Of a DNA stretch of 64,000 nucleotides, positions 1 to 9,213 are shown in pieces. This stretch comes from an uncultured Bacilli bacterium. GTDB lineage: Bacteria; Bacillota_I; Bacilli_A; RF39; UBA660. The translations under genes were made by a program, and so were the position numbers. Under the pieces are notes generated by a model. That model did not search any database. It had not been told where the DNA came from and was given only the letters and a program-made list of their open reading frames with translations. The stretch is taken from assembly GCA_934090795.1 (NCBI GenBank), contig CAKOJQ010000003.1, forward strand, positions 1-64,000. The letters are read 5' to 3'. Numbering within the stretch: position 1 is the first letter of the stretch; every line of letters starts with the position of its first letter.

Positions 1-19
1 CGTAGTTTTCTTATAAAAA

Positions 20-72
20 CTCCCCACTAGAAATTCTACAGCGGATATTTTTGCTCCCCACTAGAAATTCTA
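20..72. repeat. Two direct copies of a 19-bp hairpin-forming repeat
   Basis: A 19-bp sequence beginning CTCCCCACTAGAAATTCTA occurs at 20-38 and again, unchanged, at 54-72, giving a 34-bp period. Each copy contains the near-palindrome TAGAA-A-TTCTA. It lies directly downstream of the last Tad gene, which reads toward it, so it may act as a 3' processing or termination structure. It is cut by the window edge, so the total copy number is unknown. Confidence 0.6.
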
Positions 73-82
73 GAGCCATTAT

Positions 83-775
83 TTAGCTATTTATAATATT
101 AATTACTAATGGAGATATAATTATTAATAGAATTAAAGGTATAAATATAAATACACTAACTAAACTTATTTTTATAGGCATCTTATTGATTCTAGCTTTA
201 GTATCTAGAATAAGTTTATCAGATAAATAAGATAGCTGATTAGATAATGATTCAACAATATTACTTCCGTAGATATTTGATTCTACTAAATTTAGGATAA
301 TATTATTTACAGTATCAGAAGGTATTCTTAGCTTTAAATCATCAAGTGCTTCATTTAAACTTTTACCTAATGAGACATCTTCCATTACTTTAGTAAATTC
401 CTTAGATAAATCATTATCAATATTGTTACTAGTTAATTCTATTGCATTGCCAAGATTAGTACCTGATTCTAAATTCAAACTTAATATTTGAAAATAAAAT
501 ATTGATTCTTTTTCAAGTTTTTTAGCTCTTTTTAATAAGGGATAGTCAAAAAAGAAATATTCCATAGCCTTAAAATAAATAACTGTTATAATTAAAGAAA
601 CTATTATATTTATTTTTGTTAATATTAAAATAAGAAAAATAAATAAGGAAATAATAAGATGACTTAATAATAATTCATCAACATTATAATTATGAGATAA
701 ACCAAATAATTTATTTTTTTCATTTATCCTTTTTAAAGTTTTTTTTGTATATATACGACTTACTAAACTATTCAT
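83..775 (-). CDS. tadC: TadC-like type II/IV secretion F-domain membrane protein
   Basis: Inner-membrane platform protein of a Tad (type IVc pilus) machine. The 230-residue protein has hydrophobic segments near residues 35-70 and at the C-terminal end (about 200-228), around a soluble F-domain. That domain holds the typical pattern in which Glu-Ser-Gly-Thr-Asn-Leu is followed by a helical region ending near LVESNIYGSNIVESL. It starts inside the end of tadB (8-bp overlap), so the two are translationally coupled. It is the last gene of the Tad operon; TadB and TadC normally form a heteromeric platform. Family assignment is from domain pattern and operon position; the exact subfamily is inferred. 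Confidence 0.82.
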   Translation of the reverse strand: MNSLVSRIYTKKTLKRINEKNKLFGLSHNYNVDELLLSHLIISLFIFLILILTKINIIVSLIITVIYFKAMEYFFFDYPLLKRAKKLEKESIFYFQILSLNLESGTNLGNAIELTSNNIDNDLSKEFTKVMEDVSLGKSLNEALDDLKLRIPSDTVNNIILNLVESNIYGSNIVESLSNQLSYLSDKLILDTKARINKMPIKISLVSVFIFIPLILLIIISPLVINIINS

Positions 776-1748
776 AATCCACCTTCAATATTCTTTTTAT
801 AATTAAAATATAACTTATGTATAAAATTATAATTAATAATATTATTACTATTCCAATTGAATTTGTTATTAATGGTGCAAAATAATCAGGACTAATTATT
901 AAAAGGACAGTGGTTAATAATATAGGCATAGCAAGTAAGCAATAATAAACTAGTTTAGATGATGCGGTCATACTATTTAATTCATCTTTTAATCTTTTAT
1001 TATTAGTAAATGAATTTTCAATATTAGAAAATACTCCAACTAGATTACCTCCAGTTAAATTAAGTAGAGATAATGTACTAGTTATGTATTTAATATCTTC
1101 TACTTTTGCTCTTTCATAAAATCGATCAAAAACATCTTTTAAATCTAGACCATATTCTAAATCATAACTTATTTTAGCAAATTCTTCTTTAATTGGACCT
1201 GATAAGTCTTTAACAACCATATCAACTGCTTGGGTTATATTGTATCCAGATTTAAAGGCATTATTCATAATAACTATAGCCTTTAATAAATCATTTTCAA
1301 TTAATTTATTTCTTCTATTAATTTCTATATTTAAAACAACATTATAAGTATAATAACTTAGGAACATAATTAATAATAAAAACATTATATTAAAGCTATT
1401 TTGAAATAAACTATATAAAATATATAAGATTCCACATATCATTGATATACAAAATTTAGTAGCTATAATTGAAATACCATTATTATCTTTATAGGCATAT
1501 TTATTAAATTTTTTAGATTTATTTTTAAAATAGGCGGATTTACTTAAGATATTAATTAAAATATTTTTAAACTCTAAATAACTATTGTAGAAATAATCAC
1601 CAACACTAATTGATTTATCTTTATTATTTATAGTATATTTATTTATTCTAGAACTTAATTTTAAAGATTTAGTAAGTTTGATAGTATAAATAATTATAAA
1701 TAATAATAGTAAGATAAGAATTAATTTAACTAATATACTTAAGCTCAT
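768..1748 (-). CDS. tadB: TadB-like type II/IV secretion F-domain membrane protein
   Basis: Second platform membrane protein of the Tad machine, 326 residues. It has an N-terminal membrane segment (about 5-25), a pair near 95-140, a cytoplasmic F-domain (about 150-260, with NNAFKSGYNITQAV and the conserved GGNLVGVFSNIE stretch) and two C-terminal membrane helices. It lies 14 bp after the CpaF/TadA ATPase gene and overlaps tadC. By family knowledge it anchors the ATPase and drives pilin extrusion. No pilin gene is present in this operon, so the exported substrate is not evident here. Confidence 0.85.
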   Translation of the reverse strand: MSLSILVKLILILLLLFIIIYTIKLTKSLKLSSRINKYTINNKDKSISVGDYFYNSYLEFKNILINILSKSAYFKNKSKKFNKYAYKDNNGISIIATKFCISMICGILYILYSLFQNSFNIMFLLLIMFLSYYTYNVVLNIEINRRNKLIENDLLKAIVIMNNAFKSGYNITQAVDMVVKDLSGPIKEEFAKISYDLEYGLDLKDVFDRFYERAKVEDIKYITSTLSLLNLTGGNLVGVFSNIENSFTNNKRLKDELNSMTASSKLVYYCLLAMPILLTTVLLIISPDYFAPLITNSIGIVIILLIIILYISYILIIKRILKVDYE

Positions 1749-1762
1749 ATTTATTTTCCTTT

Positions 1763-3088
1763 CTATTTAAAGATATTATCTAGGGTATCTACTCCTCTTG
1801 ATTTTAATATATTATATACGTGTGGTTTTTTACTTGTTTTAATATATTCTCCATTTTCTTCTCCAGTTTTAGTTATACCTTTTTGTTTAAATTCAAAAAT
1901 AGTATTTAATTTAATTACATCTCCATTAAAACCAACTACTTCAGATATATTGGTTATTTTTCTTTTACCATCATGCATTCTTTCAATATTAATTACTAAA
2001 TCAATTGCGTTATCAATATATTCTCTTATGGCTTTAACAGGAATATCAATTCCACTCATTAATACCATGGTTTCTAACCTATTTAAGGCATCTTCGGGAC
2101 TATTTGCATGAAGAGTAGTAAGTGATCCATCGTGACCTGTATTCATAGCCTGTAACATATCAAATGCTTCTTTGCCACGACACTCTCCAACAATAATACG
2201 ATCTGGTCTCATTCTTAGGGCATTTATAACTAAATCTCTAATTGTTACTATAGAGCTATTATTATAATTCATTGTTCTTGTTTCTAAACTAATAACGTGT
2301 TCTTGTTCTAACTTTAATTCAGCAGCATCTTCAATTGTTATAATACGTTCATCATTACCGATAAAAGAACTTAAAATATTTAAAAGAGTTGTTTTACCAC
2401 TACCAGTTCCACCACAAACAATTATATTTAACTTTCCTCTTACGGCTCCTTCTAAAAACAAAGCCATGTCATTGGTTAAACTACCAACTCTAAGTAAATC
2501 ACCAATATGAGTCATATTTCTTTTAAATTTACGAATAGTTATAACGGGACCATTAACTGATAGAGGCGGAATAACCGCGTTAATACGTGATCCATCTTTT
2601 AATCTTGAGTCAACCATTGGACTTGATGAATCAATGGTTCTTCCTTGAGGTCCAATTAATCTTTGAATTGTTCTAATAATATGATCATTATTAATAAATG
2701 AAACACTGGTGTCTTTAACTATTTTACCATCTATTTCTACATAAACATCCTTAGGTCCATTTACCATTATTTCACTTATATTATCATCTGTTAATAGCTC
2801 AGTAATAGGACCATTTCCACTTACTTCATCTTCAATTAAATTATAAATATGATTTCTTTCAACATTTGTTAGATCATATCCTTCAAGACATTTATCTACT
2901 TCATTATTTATAAAGTCACTTAATTCAATTCCTTCAGGTATTTCTGTATCAACTAAGTGTTCTATTATTATTTTTCTTAACTTATCTAATAATTTCTTAT
3001 CGGGAAATACATCATAATCAGATACCATGCTATCTTGATAATCATTAGGACGAGTAAAATCAAAAGATTCTAATAAAGTTTTCTTCAT
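1763..3088 (-). CDS. cpaF: CpaF/TadA-family secretion ATPase
   Basis: Hexameric AAA-type motor that powers Tad pilus assembly from the cytoplasm. The 441-residue protein has the usual N-terminal domain (about 1-170), a Walker A motif GGTGSGKTT near 227-235, an Asp box with two Arg-rich loops (RTMNYNNSS, then RPDRIIVGE as Walker B) and the His box region TGHDGSLTTLHAN. The length is normal for the family. Its start codon overlaps the stop of the upstream CpaE-like gene by one base (TAATG arrangement). All catalytic motifs look intact, so the motor should be functional. Confidence 0.95.
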   Translation of the reverse strand: MKKTLLESFDFTRPNDYQDSMVSDYDVFPDKKLLDKLRKIIIEHLVDTEIPEGIELSDFINNEVDKCLEGYDLTNVERNHIYNLIEDEVSGNGPITELLTDDNISEIMVNGPKDVYVEIDGKIVKDTSVSFINNDHIIRTIQRLIGPQGRTIDSSSPMVDSRLKDGSRINAVIPPLSVNGPVITIRKFKRNMTHIGDLLRVGSLTNDMALFLEGAVRGKLNIIVCGGTGSGKTTLLNILSSFIGNDERIITIEDAAELKLEQEHVISLETRTMNYNNSSIVTIRDLVINALRMRPDRIIVGECRGKEAFDMLQAMNTGHDGSLTTLHANSPEDALNRLETMVLMSGIDIPVKAIREYIDNAIDLVINIERMHDGKRKITNISEVVGFNGDVIKLNTIFEFKQKGITKTGEENGEYIKTSKKPHVYNILKSRGVDTLDNIFK

Positions 3089-3831
3089 TATTTTTTACCT
3101 CCTATTATTTCGTTTGCCATTAATTCAAAGACTTTTTCATCTTTAAATTTACTATATTTATAAGTTATTAATTCACCATTTAAAACAAGTTCATCTAATT
3201 TTGAAACATGGAAACTAGAACTAATTACATAATCAACGTTTGATCCTAATATATTTTTTAAATCATAATTACTAAAGAAATTTTTATTAGGTATAAAACT
3301 ATTATTAACAATTATCTTATATTTTTTTAAATCATTTTCTTCAAATATGTTAAGAATATTTTTTAGATTCTTAAGAGAAATAAAATCATTTGTGGTTACA
3401 AAATAAATTAAGTCACTCTTATCTAATGCAAAGACATTTACTTCATTTAGACTACTTGCTGTATCTATTAATATTACGTCATATGCATACACACACTTAT
3501 CTAACAAAATATCTATATATTTTATATTTATACGTGATGCTTGTCTTGGATCTTTAGGGCATGCTATAAATGAGATGTTATCATCATATTTAGTTATGTA
3601 TTTATCCATATCATCATATTTATTATTTAAGTAATCTTCAGCAAAGTTATAGATAGTTTTAGTAACATCTTTATTAAGTGAAAAAGCAATTGCCCCATTT
3701 GTTAGGTCTAAATCAACGATAAGAACTTTTTTATCCATTTTAGATAATGTTCCAGCAAGTGAAAGAAGTGTCGTTGTTTTTCCAACTCCACCTTTAGCTG
3801 AATACATACAAACAATTTTACCTCTAGCCAT
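3088..3831 (-). CDS. CpaE/TadZ-like MinD-family ATPase of the Tad system
   Basis: ParA/MinD-type ATPase thought to position the Tad machine. I choose the ATG at 3831 (247 residues) because AGGTGG lies just upstream; a longer frame exists. A deviant Walker A (SAKGGVGKTTT) is at about residues 11-21, switch I follows in the DLDLTNGAIAF region, and Walker B-like VILIDTASS is near 115. There is no N-terminal receiver domain as in proteobacterial CpaE, so it corresponds to the short Gram-positive form. It is in operon with two TadE-like genes upstream and cpaF downstream, which supports the Tad role over cell-division MinD. Confidence 0.85.
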   Translation of the reverse strand: MARGKIVCMYSAKGGVGKTTTLLSLAGTLSKMDKKVLIVDLDLTNGAIAFSLNKDVTKTIYNFAEDYLNNKYDDMDKYITKYDDNISFIACPKDPRQASRINIKYIDILLDKCVYAYDVILIDTASSLNEVNVFALDKSDLIYFVTTNDFISLKNLKNILNIFEENDLKKYKIIVNNSFIPNKNFFSNYDLKNILGSNVDYVISSSFHVSKLDELVLNGELITYKYSKFKDEKVFELMANEIIGGKK

Positions 3832-3832
3832 A

Positions 3833-4204
3833 TTAAAAACCACCTTTATTTTCTTCTATAATTATACCATTATTTGTATTAATAACAACATAATTTATTT
3901 TAATATTATAATTTTTAATGTTTATTATCTTGCCAAACGTACTTTTAAATTTATAATTATTTTGAATGTATATTTTATCTTCATCTAATTTATAATTGAA
4001 ATTATTAGTACTATAACCATTTTTTTGATATAAAGTTTTTATTTTTTCTTCATCTTGAGTACTTTTTAAAATAGTTTTAGTAACACCTTCATATTTCATT
4101 TGTTCATTTATGATAGTAGCATAATCATAGGTAAACGCAAGTGAGATAAAAATAATTGGTAAAATAATAATAAATATTGTTAAACTTTGGCCTTTTTTAT
4201 TCAC
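3833..4204 (-). CDS. TadE/TadG-like minor pseudopilin
   Basis: Small (123-residue) single-pass protein. A GTG start at 4204 overlaps the end of the preceding gene by 8 bp, so it is translationally coupled. The N-terminus MNKKG followed by QSLTIF and a 20-residue hydrophobic stretch resembles a prepilin-type signal with cleavage after Gly. The remainder is a short extracytoplasmic domain without recognisable motifs. TadE/TadF/TadG proteins are minor pilins of Tad systems. Only signal and context support the call, since the rest of the sequence is not diagnostic. Confidence 0.7.
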   Translation of the reverse strand: MNKKGQSLTIFIIILPIIFISLAFTYDYATIINEQMKYEGVTKTILKSTQDEEKIKTLYQKNGYSTNNFNYKLDEDKIYIQNNYKFKSTFGKIINIKNYNIKINYVVINTNNGIIIEENKGGF

Positions 4205-4523
4205 TTAGTATTACCCTTTCACTTTTAATTTTATAAGGTTTTCCTAAAACTTTAGAAAGTCCAGGAGTTATTGTTTTGTAATTTTTAGTTAAGGTTAAAT
4301 AAACATAATTATCTTTTACCTCATATGTTAATGTTGCATCAGTTATTTTATTTAACTCATCAATTTTATTTTCTTTATATAAAGTTATTGATTCATTCAT
4401 ATCTGATTCTAAATGATTTTTATAAGAAAAAATTAGCATCATATCAGTTATAAACATGATTATATAAATTATAACTGGAAGAATAATAATAAATTCAACT
4501 AAAGCTTGTCCTTTTTTATTCAT
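4197..4523 (-). CDS. TadE-like minor pseudopilin
   Basis: First gene of the Tad operon, 108 residues from the ATG at 4523. I prefer this over an upstream in-frame start because an AAGGGT ribosome site fits it. The N-terminus MNKKGQALVEF is the classic TadE motif: a prepilin-like cleavage site with Glu at position +5, followed by a transmembrane helix to about residue 32. The short exported domain carries no known motif. It is immediately behind a consensus promoter and coupled to the next TadE-like gene. Confidence 0.8.
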   Translation of the reverse strand: MNKKGQALVEFIIILPVIIYIIMFITDMMLIFSYKNHLESDMNESITLYKENKIDELNKITDATLTYEVKDNYVYLTLTKNYKTITPGLSKVLGKPYKIKSERVILSE

Positions 4524-4547
4524 TTTACCAACCCTTATCATAATTAA

Positions 4548-4576
4548 ATTATAAAATATTTATATTATTTTTACAA
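4548..4576 (-). promoter_or_regulatory. Sigma-A-type promoter of the Tad operon
   Basis: On the minus strand, TTGTAA (4571-4576) is separated by exactly 17 bp from TATAAT (4548-4553), placing the start site just ahead of the first TadE-like gene. Two TTAGAAT heptamers further upstream could be regulatory, but that is only a guess. Confidence 0.65.
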
Positions 4577-4634
4577 TTAAAAACGATAGTGATTCTAACC
4601 ATATGTATTCTAATCATTACCATTTTAATTTATT

Positions 4635-6374
4635 TTATGCATATGTTTTACGGTATTCGTAACAAACGTATTCATTAGTTGAACAATCATAATAATATCT
4701 TTCATTTACAGTTCGAGTAACTGTACAACTGGTATCAGTAAGGTTTGGACATTTACATCCTGTTGTATGAGGAATACATGTAGAAGTTATTGTTTTTTTT
4801 CTAACACCAGAACATTGTTTTGGAATAGTAACATATTTTCCATTAATGCACGTGTTTGTATCTGTTGTTACATTTATCGTAACACTACAAGTTCCTGAAT
4901 TACCTTCATTGTCATAAACCGTATATGTTTGATTCGATTTTACTCCTGTATATGTATGACTTGCTTCTTTGCAGCCCGATTCTTTATCCTTGCAAGTTAC
5001 TGTAACGGTTACTCCACCTGTAGTATTTAAATTTGATTTCGCAACTGTACAAGTTGGTGCTGTTGTATCCTTCCATTTAGCATATATCGTTTTATCATTA
5101 CCTGTTAATATTTGACTAGAATTATTTGTATACTCTATTTCTCTATCGCTTTTATTTGTTCCCCATCCTAGGAATGTATATCCTTCTCTTGCAGGTGTTT
5201 TATATGCACTATTAGAGTTTATAAAATTTTCAAATGTAGTTTGTTTTTCATGGTTAAAGACATTTTCGAATACTTTTGTTGATGTTTTACCACTTACATT
5301 AAAGTATCCTCCATTTGCGTCTAATGTTACACTTGCACTTAATGTATAATAATTATTTTCTACATTTGATGATGTATATTCTTCAAATTCATTTTTTACA
5401 AATAAATATACTGGCGTTTTAGCTTTATTTTCCAATTCTGGAAATTCATTTTTCAGATTAATTATTTGATTGTTGGCTTTAGTTAATTTTTTATTTTCTA
5501 CTTCTTTCCATTTATTGTTACATGAAGCAAAGTCATTTGTTATGGTTAAACAATAAGATAATTTTGTTTCACTTTTGTCTTCAATATCATATGTTAATAT
5601 ACCTTCATATGAATATTCATTATCATATCTTGATATAATATCAAAACTATTTATTTTTGGTTTGCTTGGTTTAATAGTTATTGTTCTTTCAGCAGTTTTT
5701 TTATTATTTGAACTACTTACTGGGGTTCCATCTATTGTATATGTATATCTTATTTTATAGGAACCTATTTTACTTGTATTTATTATTTCATCTATACATA
5801 ATCTTCCATCTTCCATGTACGCTATAATATTTGCTTTTGTTTCATTTTCATTATAACTTATTAAGTTAACTCCTACTTTTAATCCAGTTAATGAGTTTAT
5901 TATTTGTAATTCATTCGTATTTATTCCAATATAACATAAATTTCTTTCATCAGAATTATATATAGCATTATAATTTCTTGTATACAAATAATTTTCGCCA
6001 TTATTATTTTCATAGGGATAATCTATCATTAGTTCATAATTTTCATCATAATAAGCTTTTATTTTATCATTTCGATTTATCTTTTCTTTTGTACTTGGAT
6101 CAATTAGATTTTCATTTAAATAGCCATTACTAATTACATCTCTAGCTTCTAATATTTTATAAGAATAATTATCATTTAATTCATTAATAATACTTGGTGT
6201 ATTATTAACATATAGTAATGCACTTGATTTTACTTTTTCAACATATTCTTCATAACTACTTATTTGTTGCTTTTTTATTGTACTATTTAGGGAGATTCCT
6301 ACTATTACTCCGATTAGTGCAAGAAGTGCAACTGACACTATTATTTCTACTAATGTAAATCCTTTTTTATTCAT
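4635..6374 (-). CDS. Large prepilin-signal surface protein with InlB-type repeat and Cys-rich C-terminal domain
   Basis: A 579-residue exported protein. The ATG at 6374 is chosen because an AGGAGG site lies 8 bp upstream; the longer frame adds 12 residues with no ribosome site. The N-terminus MNKKGFTLVEIIVS is a canonical class III (prepilin) signal. A long middle region has Ig-like character. Next come a Listeria-Bacteroides (InlB B) repeat around 375-440 with GYTFLGWG, a domain beginning APTCTV with GVTVTVTC, and a roughly 65-residue Cys-rich tail. The last two domains are closely matched in the protein at 43578-45074. Its position just upstream of the Tad operon suggests it is a pilus-associated adhesin; that role is inferred. 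Confidence 0.75.
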   Translation of the reverse strand: MNKKGFTLVEIIVSVALLALIGVIVGISLNSTIKKQQISSYEEYVEKVKSSALLYVNNTPSIINELNDNYSYKILEARDVISNGYLNENLIDPSTKEKINRNDKIKAYYDENYELMIDYPYENNNGENYLYTRNYNAIYNSDERNLCYIGINTNELQIINSLTGLKVGVNLISYNENETKANIIAYMEDGRLCIDEIINTSKIGSYKIRYTYTIDGTPVSSSNNKKTAERTITIKPSKPKINSFDIISRYDNEYSYEGILTYDIEDKSETKLSYCLTITNDFASCNNKWKEVENKKLTKANNQIINLKNEFPELENKAKTPVYLFVKNEFEEYTSSNVENNYYTLSASVTLDANGGYFNVSGKTSTKVFENVFNHEKQTTFENFINSNSAYKTPAREGYTFLGWGTNKSDREIEYTNNSSQILTGNDKTIYAKWKDTTAPTCTVAKSNLNTTGGVTVTVTCKDKESGCKEASHTYTGVKSNQTYTVYDNEGNSGTCSVTINVTTDTNTCINGKYVTIPKQCSGVRKKTITSTCIPHTTGCKCPNLTDTSCTVTRTVNERYYYDCSTNEYVCYEYRKTYA

Positions 6375-6449
6375 ATAATTATTCCTCCTACTATAATAAG
6401 AGTATAACAAATTTTATTTGGAATTAACACAAAAAAAAGACATAAGTGA

Positions 6450-6899
6450 TTAAATTTTAATAGTCTGTTTATTTTCTTTTGAACTGTACGTTTTAAATTC
6501 ACCTAATGTTCTATCAATATCAACACGTGATAACATCCATTCTAATCGATTAGCTCTATAAGTAAAATAAGATACTTTTTCTATACTATTTTCATTGATG
6601 TTTAATAAGGCATTATTGATTCTTTTTCCTAAAGTTATATCAACTGCGACCATTTGGATAGGTATTCTTATTTTAGATTGAGGATAAAAATCATATTTTT
6701 CAACTAAATGTTCATTAATGTAATACATGTAAGCATCAAAATTATCAATTATATAATCCAGTTGGTTTCTTCTTTTTTGAAGATGTTCTTTAATCTCTGA
6801 AGGGTCAATAACACTCTGCTTTTTAGAAACTTGATTGTAGAGTTTGTTAATCTCATTCATAATAATTAATTTAATTTCTTTATTATAAAAATCTTTCAT
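6450..6899 (-). CDS. Conserved-looking hypothetical cytoplasmic protein
   Basis: 149 residues, not recognised. It has no signal peptide or membrane helix. The N-terminal third is charged and probably helical. The C-terminal half has a moderately conserved-looking stretch with TLGKRINNALLNI and RANRLEWMLSRVDID. It has its own upstream AT-rich region and stands alone between the surface protein and the glycosyltransferase. No function is proposed. Confidence 0.6.
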   Translation of the reverse strand: MKDFYNKEIKLIIMNEINKLYNQVSKKQSVIDPSEIKEHLQKRRNQLDYIIDNFDAYMYYINEHLVEKYDFYPQSKIRIPIQMVAVDITLGKRINNALLNINENSIEKVSYFTYRANRLEWMLSRVDIDRTLGEFKTYSSKENKQTIKI

Positions 6900-6987
6900 A
6901 TATACTCCTTATAATTAAATTTTATCATAAATTAATAGAAGTTTGAAATGTAATTTTTATGTAATAAATATGTAATTTTTGTATAAA

Positions 6988-7020
6988 AAAATATTAGCAA
7001 AAACAACTTGCTAATATTTT
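6988..7020 (-). terminator. Rho-independent terminator after the glycosyltransferase
   Basis: A perfect 13-bp inverted repeat (AAAATATTAGCAA / TTGCTAATATTTT) with a 7-base loop lies here. A T-run follows on the minus strand. It overlaps the stop codon of the glycosyltransferase gene. Confidence 0.85.
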
Positions 7021-8257
7021 ATTTTTTAAGTTCATCTATTTTAATACTTCTAGTATGTTTTATTGCTTCCCATTTATCATATTTTTTTATAAACACTGAA
7101 ATATTTATTGGAATCCAGCTTAATAAAAAGATAGAAAATAATATAATAGTTGCTGTCATACCTTTAAGGTCTTTTTTCTTATATAGTAAAGCAAATATTT
7201 CTATAGCAATACCCATAGCAAGTAAAACGCAGAAGAATACAATATTTGTTGCAAAAAAGTAAGAAAATATATCATGTAATTGTATACCAACTATTTTAAA
7301 TATTACAAGTAATACAAGGTTAAAGAATGAAATAACTTGCATTAGTGGGCCTAAATATACTAAGGACATATCTAAACTTGCAAGTCTGCCTGTTTTAAGA
7401 AAGTTTTTAAATAATTTAGCACTATACCTATTCATACACTGAATAATACCGGCACTCCATCTTTTTCTTTGCTTCCATGATGCTCCAAAATTAATTGGAT
7501 ATTCATCATAAGTAATAGCTTCTTCAACAAACGCAATTTGTTCATTTTTTAAGGCACATTGTCCGGTAAACTCTACGTCTTCTGTTAATGTATATGTTTC
7601 AAATCCATCGCGGTCAATAATTTCCTTACTAATCATAAATCCAGTACCATTAATAGATGCGGATGAATCAAATGCCATTCTTGATTGATTAAAGAAAATA
7701 TTTTGGAATAAATAGAATATTGTGTAACTACCACTAATCCAGTTATCTTTTGGATTCTTACTATCACGATATCCTTCGGCTACTTTATATCCGGAATTAT
7801 AGCAATCATTCATATGTTTTAAGAAATCTTTATGAACAAGATTATCTGCATCAAAAATAATATAGGCATCTATATCTTTGTTATCTTTTAATTTTTCAAA
7901 CGCAACTTTAAGAACGTCACCTTTAGTTTTTGTGGGTTTGTTGCATTCAATTACGGTTGCACCGGCATCAAGTGCTGCTTTGGCAGTGTTATCGGTACAG
8001 TTATTAGGAACGACAAAAATTCCATACCTATCTTTTGGATAATCTAATTGTTTTAAACTTTCAATTAAATTACCAATAACCTGTTCTTCATTTCTAGCAG
8101 CAACAATAATTGCAAAAAAACTTTTCTTTTTACTTTTTTTAAAATTTACTTTACTTTTTTTAATTATTCCTAAAAAACCACTTACGGCAAAGTATAAGCC
8201 ATAAATCAATGTTATATAGAATAATACATAATAAATTATTTTTACGAAAATTATCAT
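7019..8257 (-). CDS. Membrane-bound family 2 glycosyltransferase
   Basis: Processive-type GT2 enzyme. The ATG at 8257 gives 412 residues; a TTG five codons upstream is the alternative. One or two N-terminal membrane helices precede the GT-A domain, with a nucleotide-binding start at VAARNEEQVI, the metal-binding DADN motif near residue 125, TEDVE as the catalytic-base region and QRKRW as the processivity motif. About three C-terminal membrane helices follow. This is the architecture of cellulose, hyaluronan or poly-GlcNAc synthases. There is no adjacent export or modification gene, so the polymer cannot be named. It is monocistronic with a strong terminator. Confidence 0.85.
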   Translation of the reverse strand: MIIFVKIIYYVLFYITLIYGLYFAVSGFLGIIKKSKVNFKKSKKKSFFAIIVAARNEEQVIGNLIESLKQLDYPKDRYGIFVVPNNCTDNTAKAALDAGATVIECNKPTKTKGDVLKVAFEKLKDNKDIDAYIIFDADNLVHKDFLKHMNDCYNSGYKVAEGYRDSKNPKDNWISGSYTIFYLFQNIFFNQSRMAFDSSASINGTGFMISKEIIDRDGFETYTLTEDVEFTGQCALKNEQIAFVEEAITYDEYPINFGASWKQRKRWSAGIIQCMNRYSAKLFKNFLKTGRLASLDMSLVYLGPLMQVISFFNLVLLVIFKIVGIQLHDIFSYFFATNIVFFCVLLAMGIAIEIFALLYKKKDLKGMTATIILFSIFLLSWIPINISVFIKKYDKWEAIKHTRSIKIDELKK

Positions 8258-8315
8258 ACTTCTCACACCCAAATCATTATATAATATTTTTTTAAATTTT
8301 GGAACTTTCTTATTA

Positions 8316-8612
8316 TTAAATTGTTATTTTTTGTAATGAACTCTCTTTTTCTTGATGAAAAAAATTATAGAAAATACTGATATAATCTATACATGCTTCG
8401 ATGTTATATTTTTGATAATAGCTAATTAATAATGAAAATAATTCTTCGGCCTCCACCGGTAAAACTTTATTTAATTCAAATATTTTATCAACTAGATTAT
8501 CTATTATATCATCATCTAATATATTATTATTTATTATTTTATTAATACTTTCATTAAGAAGATGATAGTTCTTTAAAACTATATCTTCGTCATCACTACT
8601 ACTCATAATCAT
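8316..8612 (-). CDS. Small acidic hypothetical protein
   Basis: About 98 residues, highly acidic at the N-terminus (SSSDDED) and otherwise probably all-helical, with no membrane segment. The start is uncertain: ATG codons at 8612 and 8606 both lack a good ribosome site. A 13-codon ORF at 8618-8665, which does have a strong AAGGTGAG site, ends just before it, so expression may depend on translational coupling. It is not recognised as a member of any family. Confidence 0.5.
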   Translation of the reverse strand: MIMSSSDDEDIVLKNYHLLNESINKIINNNILDDDIIDNLVDKIFELNKVLPVEAEELFSLLISYYQKYNIEACIDYISIFYNFFHQEKESSLQKITI

Positions 8613-8808
8613 AAGCAATTTAATTATAAAGAACCATATTAATTTTATTTTTATCTTTCATATCTCACCTTTTGATATCTTCAAACATCATCTTTATTAT
8701 ATCACGGATATTTTTAATTAATAGTGTTTTTATGTAATTTATGTAAATTAAACTGTTAAATAGTTATTTTATTAGTAATTTCGAAACATAATAAAAAATC
8801 TAAAATTA

Positions 8809-9210
8809 TTATCTAGATCTTCTTGAACGTAATTCGCTTATAGGCTGTTGCATTTTTTTAAGTTCTATTTTTTTAATTTCTTGCACTAAAAGCCTAATAT
8901 TTCTCATGTAATAATTAAGTTCAGTTTTAGTAAAATAATCGGCGTATAAATTGAATATCATATTACTTAAATTGCTTAATTCAGTTAAAATAAGAGTTCC
9001 ATCAGTATCAGTTCCTTCATTATCAATAAAAATTAATATTTTAGAAACTAATTTAGAAAAATCAAAATTAATATTAGATTTAATAAATATTTTAATTATT
9101 TTTTCATCTACTATAGATACTTCCATATTATTTAAAGTTAATGGATAGCTAAAAAAATCAAATGATTCTTTAAATTTATATTTTTTCTTATCTTTATATA
9201 ACTTGTACAT
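8809..9210 (-). CDS. Hypothetical protein downstream of trmD
   Basis: 133 residues, starting 4 bp after the end of trmD and therefore probably in the same transcript. It is soluble and lysine-rich, with a basic tail (ELRSRRSR). No catalytic or binding motif is visible. The basic tail and the operon with tRNA and rRNA maturation genes would be compatible with an RNA- or ribosome-related role, but this is only context. Confidence 0.6.
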   Translation of the reverse strand: MYKLYKDKKKYKFKESFDFFSYPLTLNNMEVSIVDEKIIKIFIKSNINFDFSKLVSKILIFIDNEGTDTDGTLILTELSNLSNMIFNLYADYFTKTELNYYMRNIRLLVQEIKKIELKKMQQPISELRSRRSR

Positions 9211-9213
9211 AAT

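Noticed and set aside
20..72. Start of a CRISPR array
   Set aside because: The repeats are only 19 bp and the 15-bp gap is too short for a spacer; there are no cas genes in the window.
5575..5760. Plus-strand ORF inside the surface-protein gene
   Set aside because: It is an antisense reading of a well-supported gene with no ribosome site or domain.
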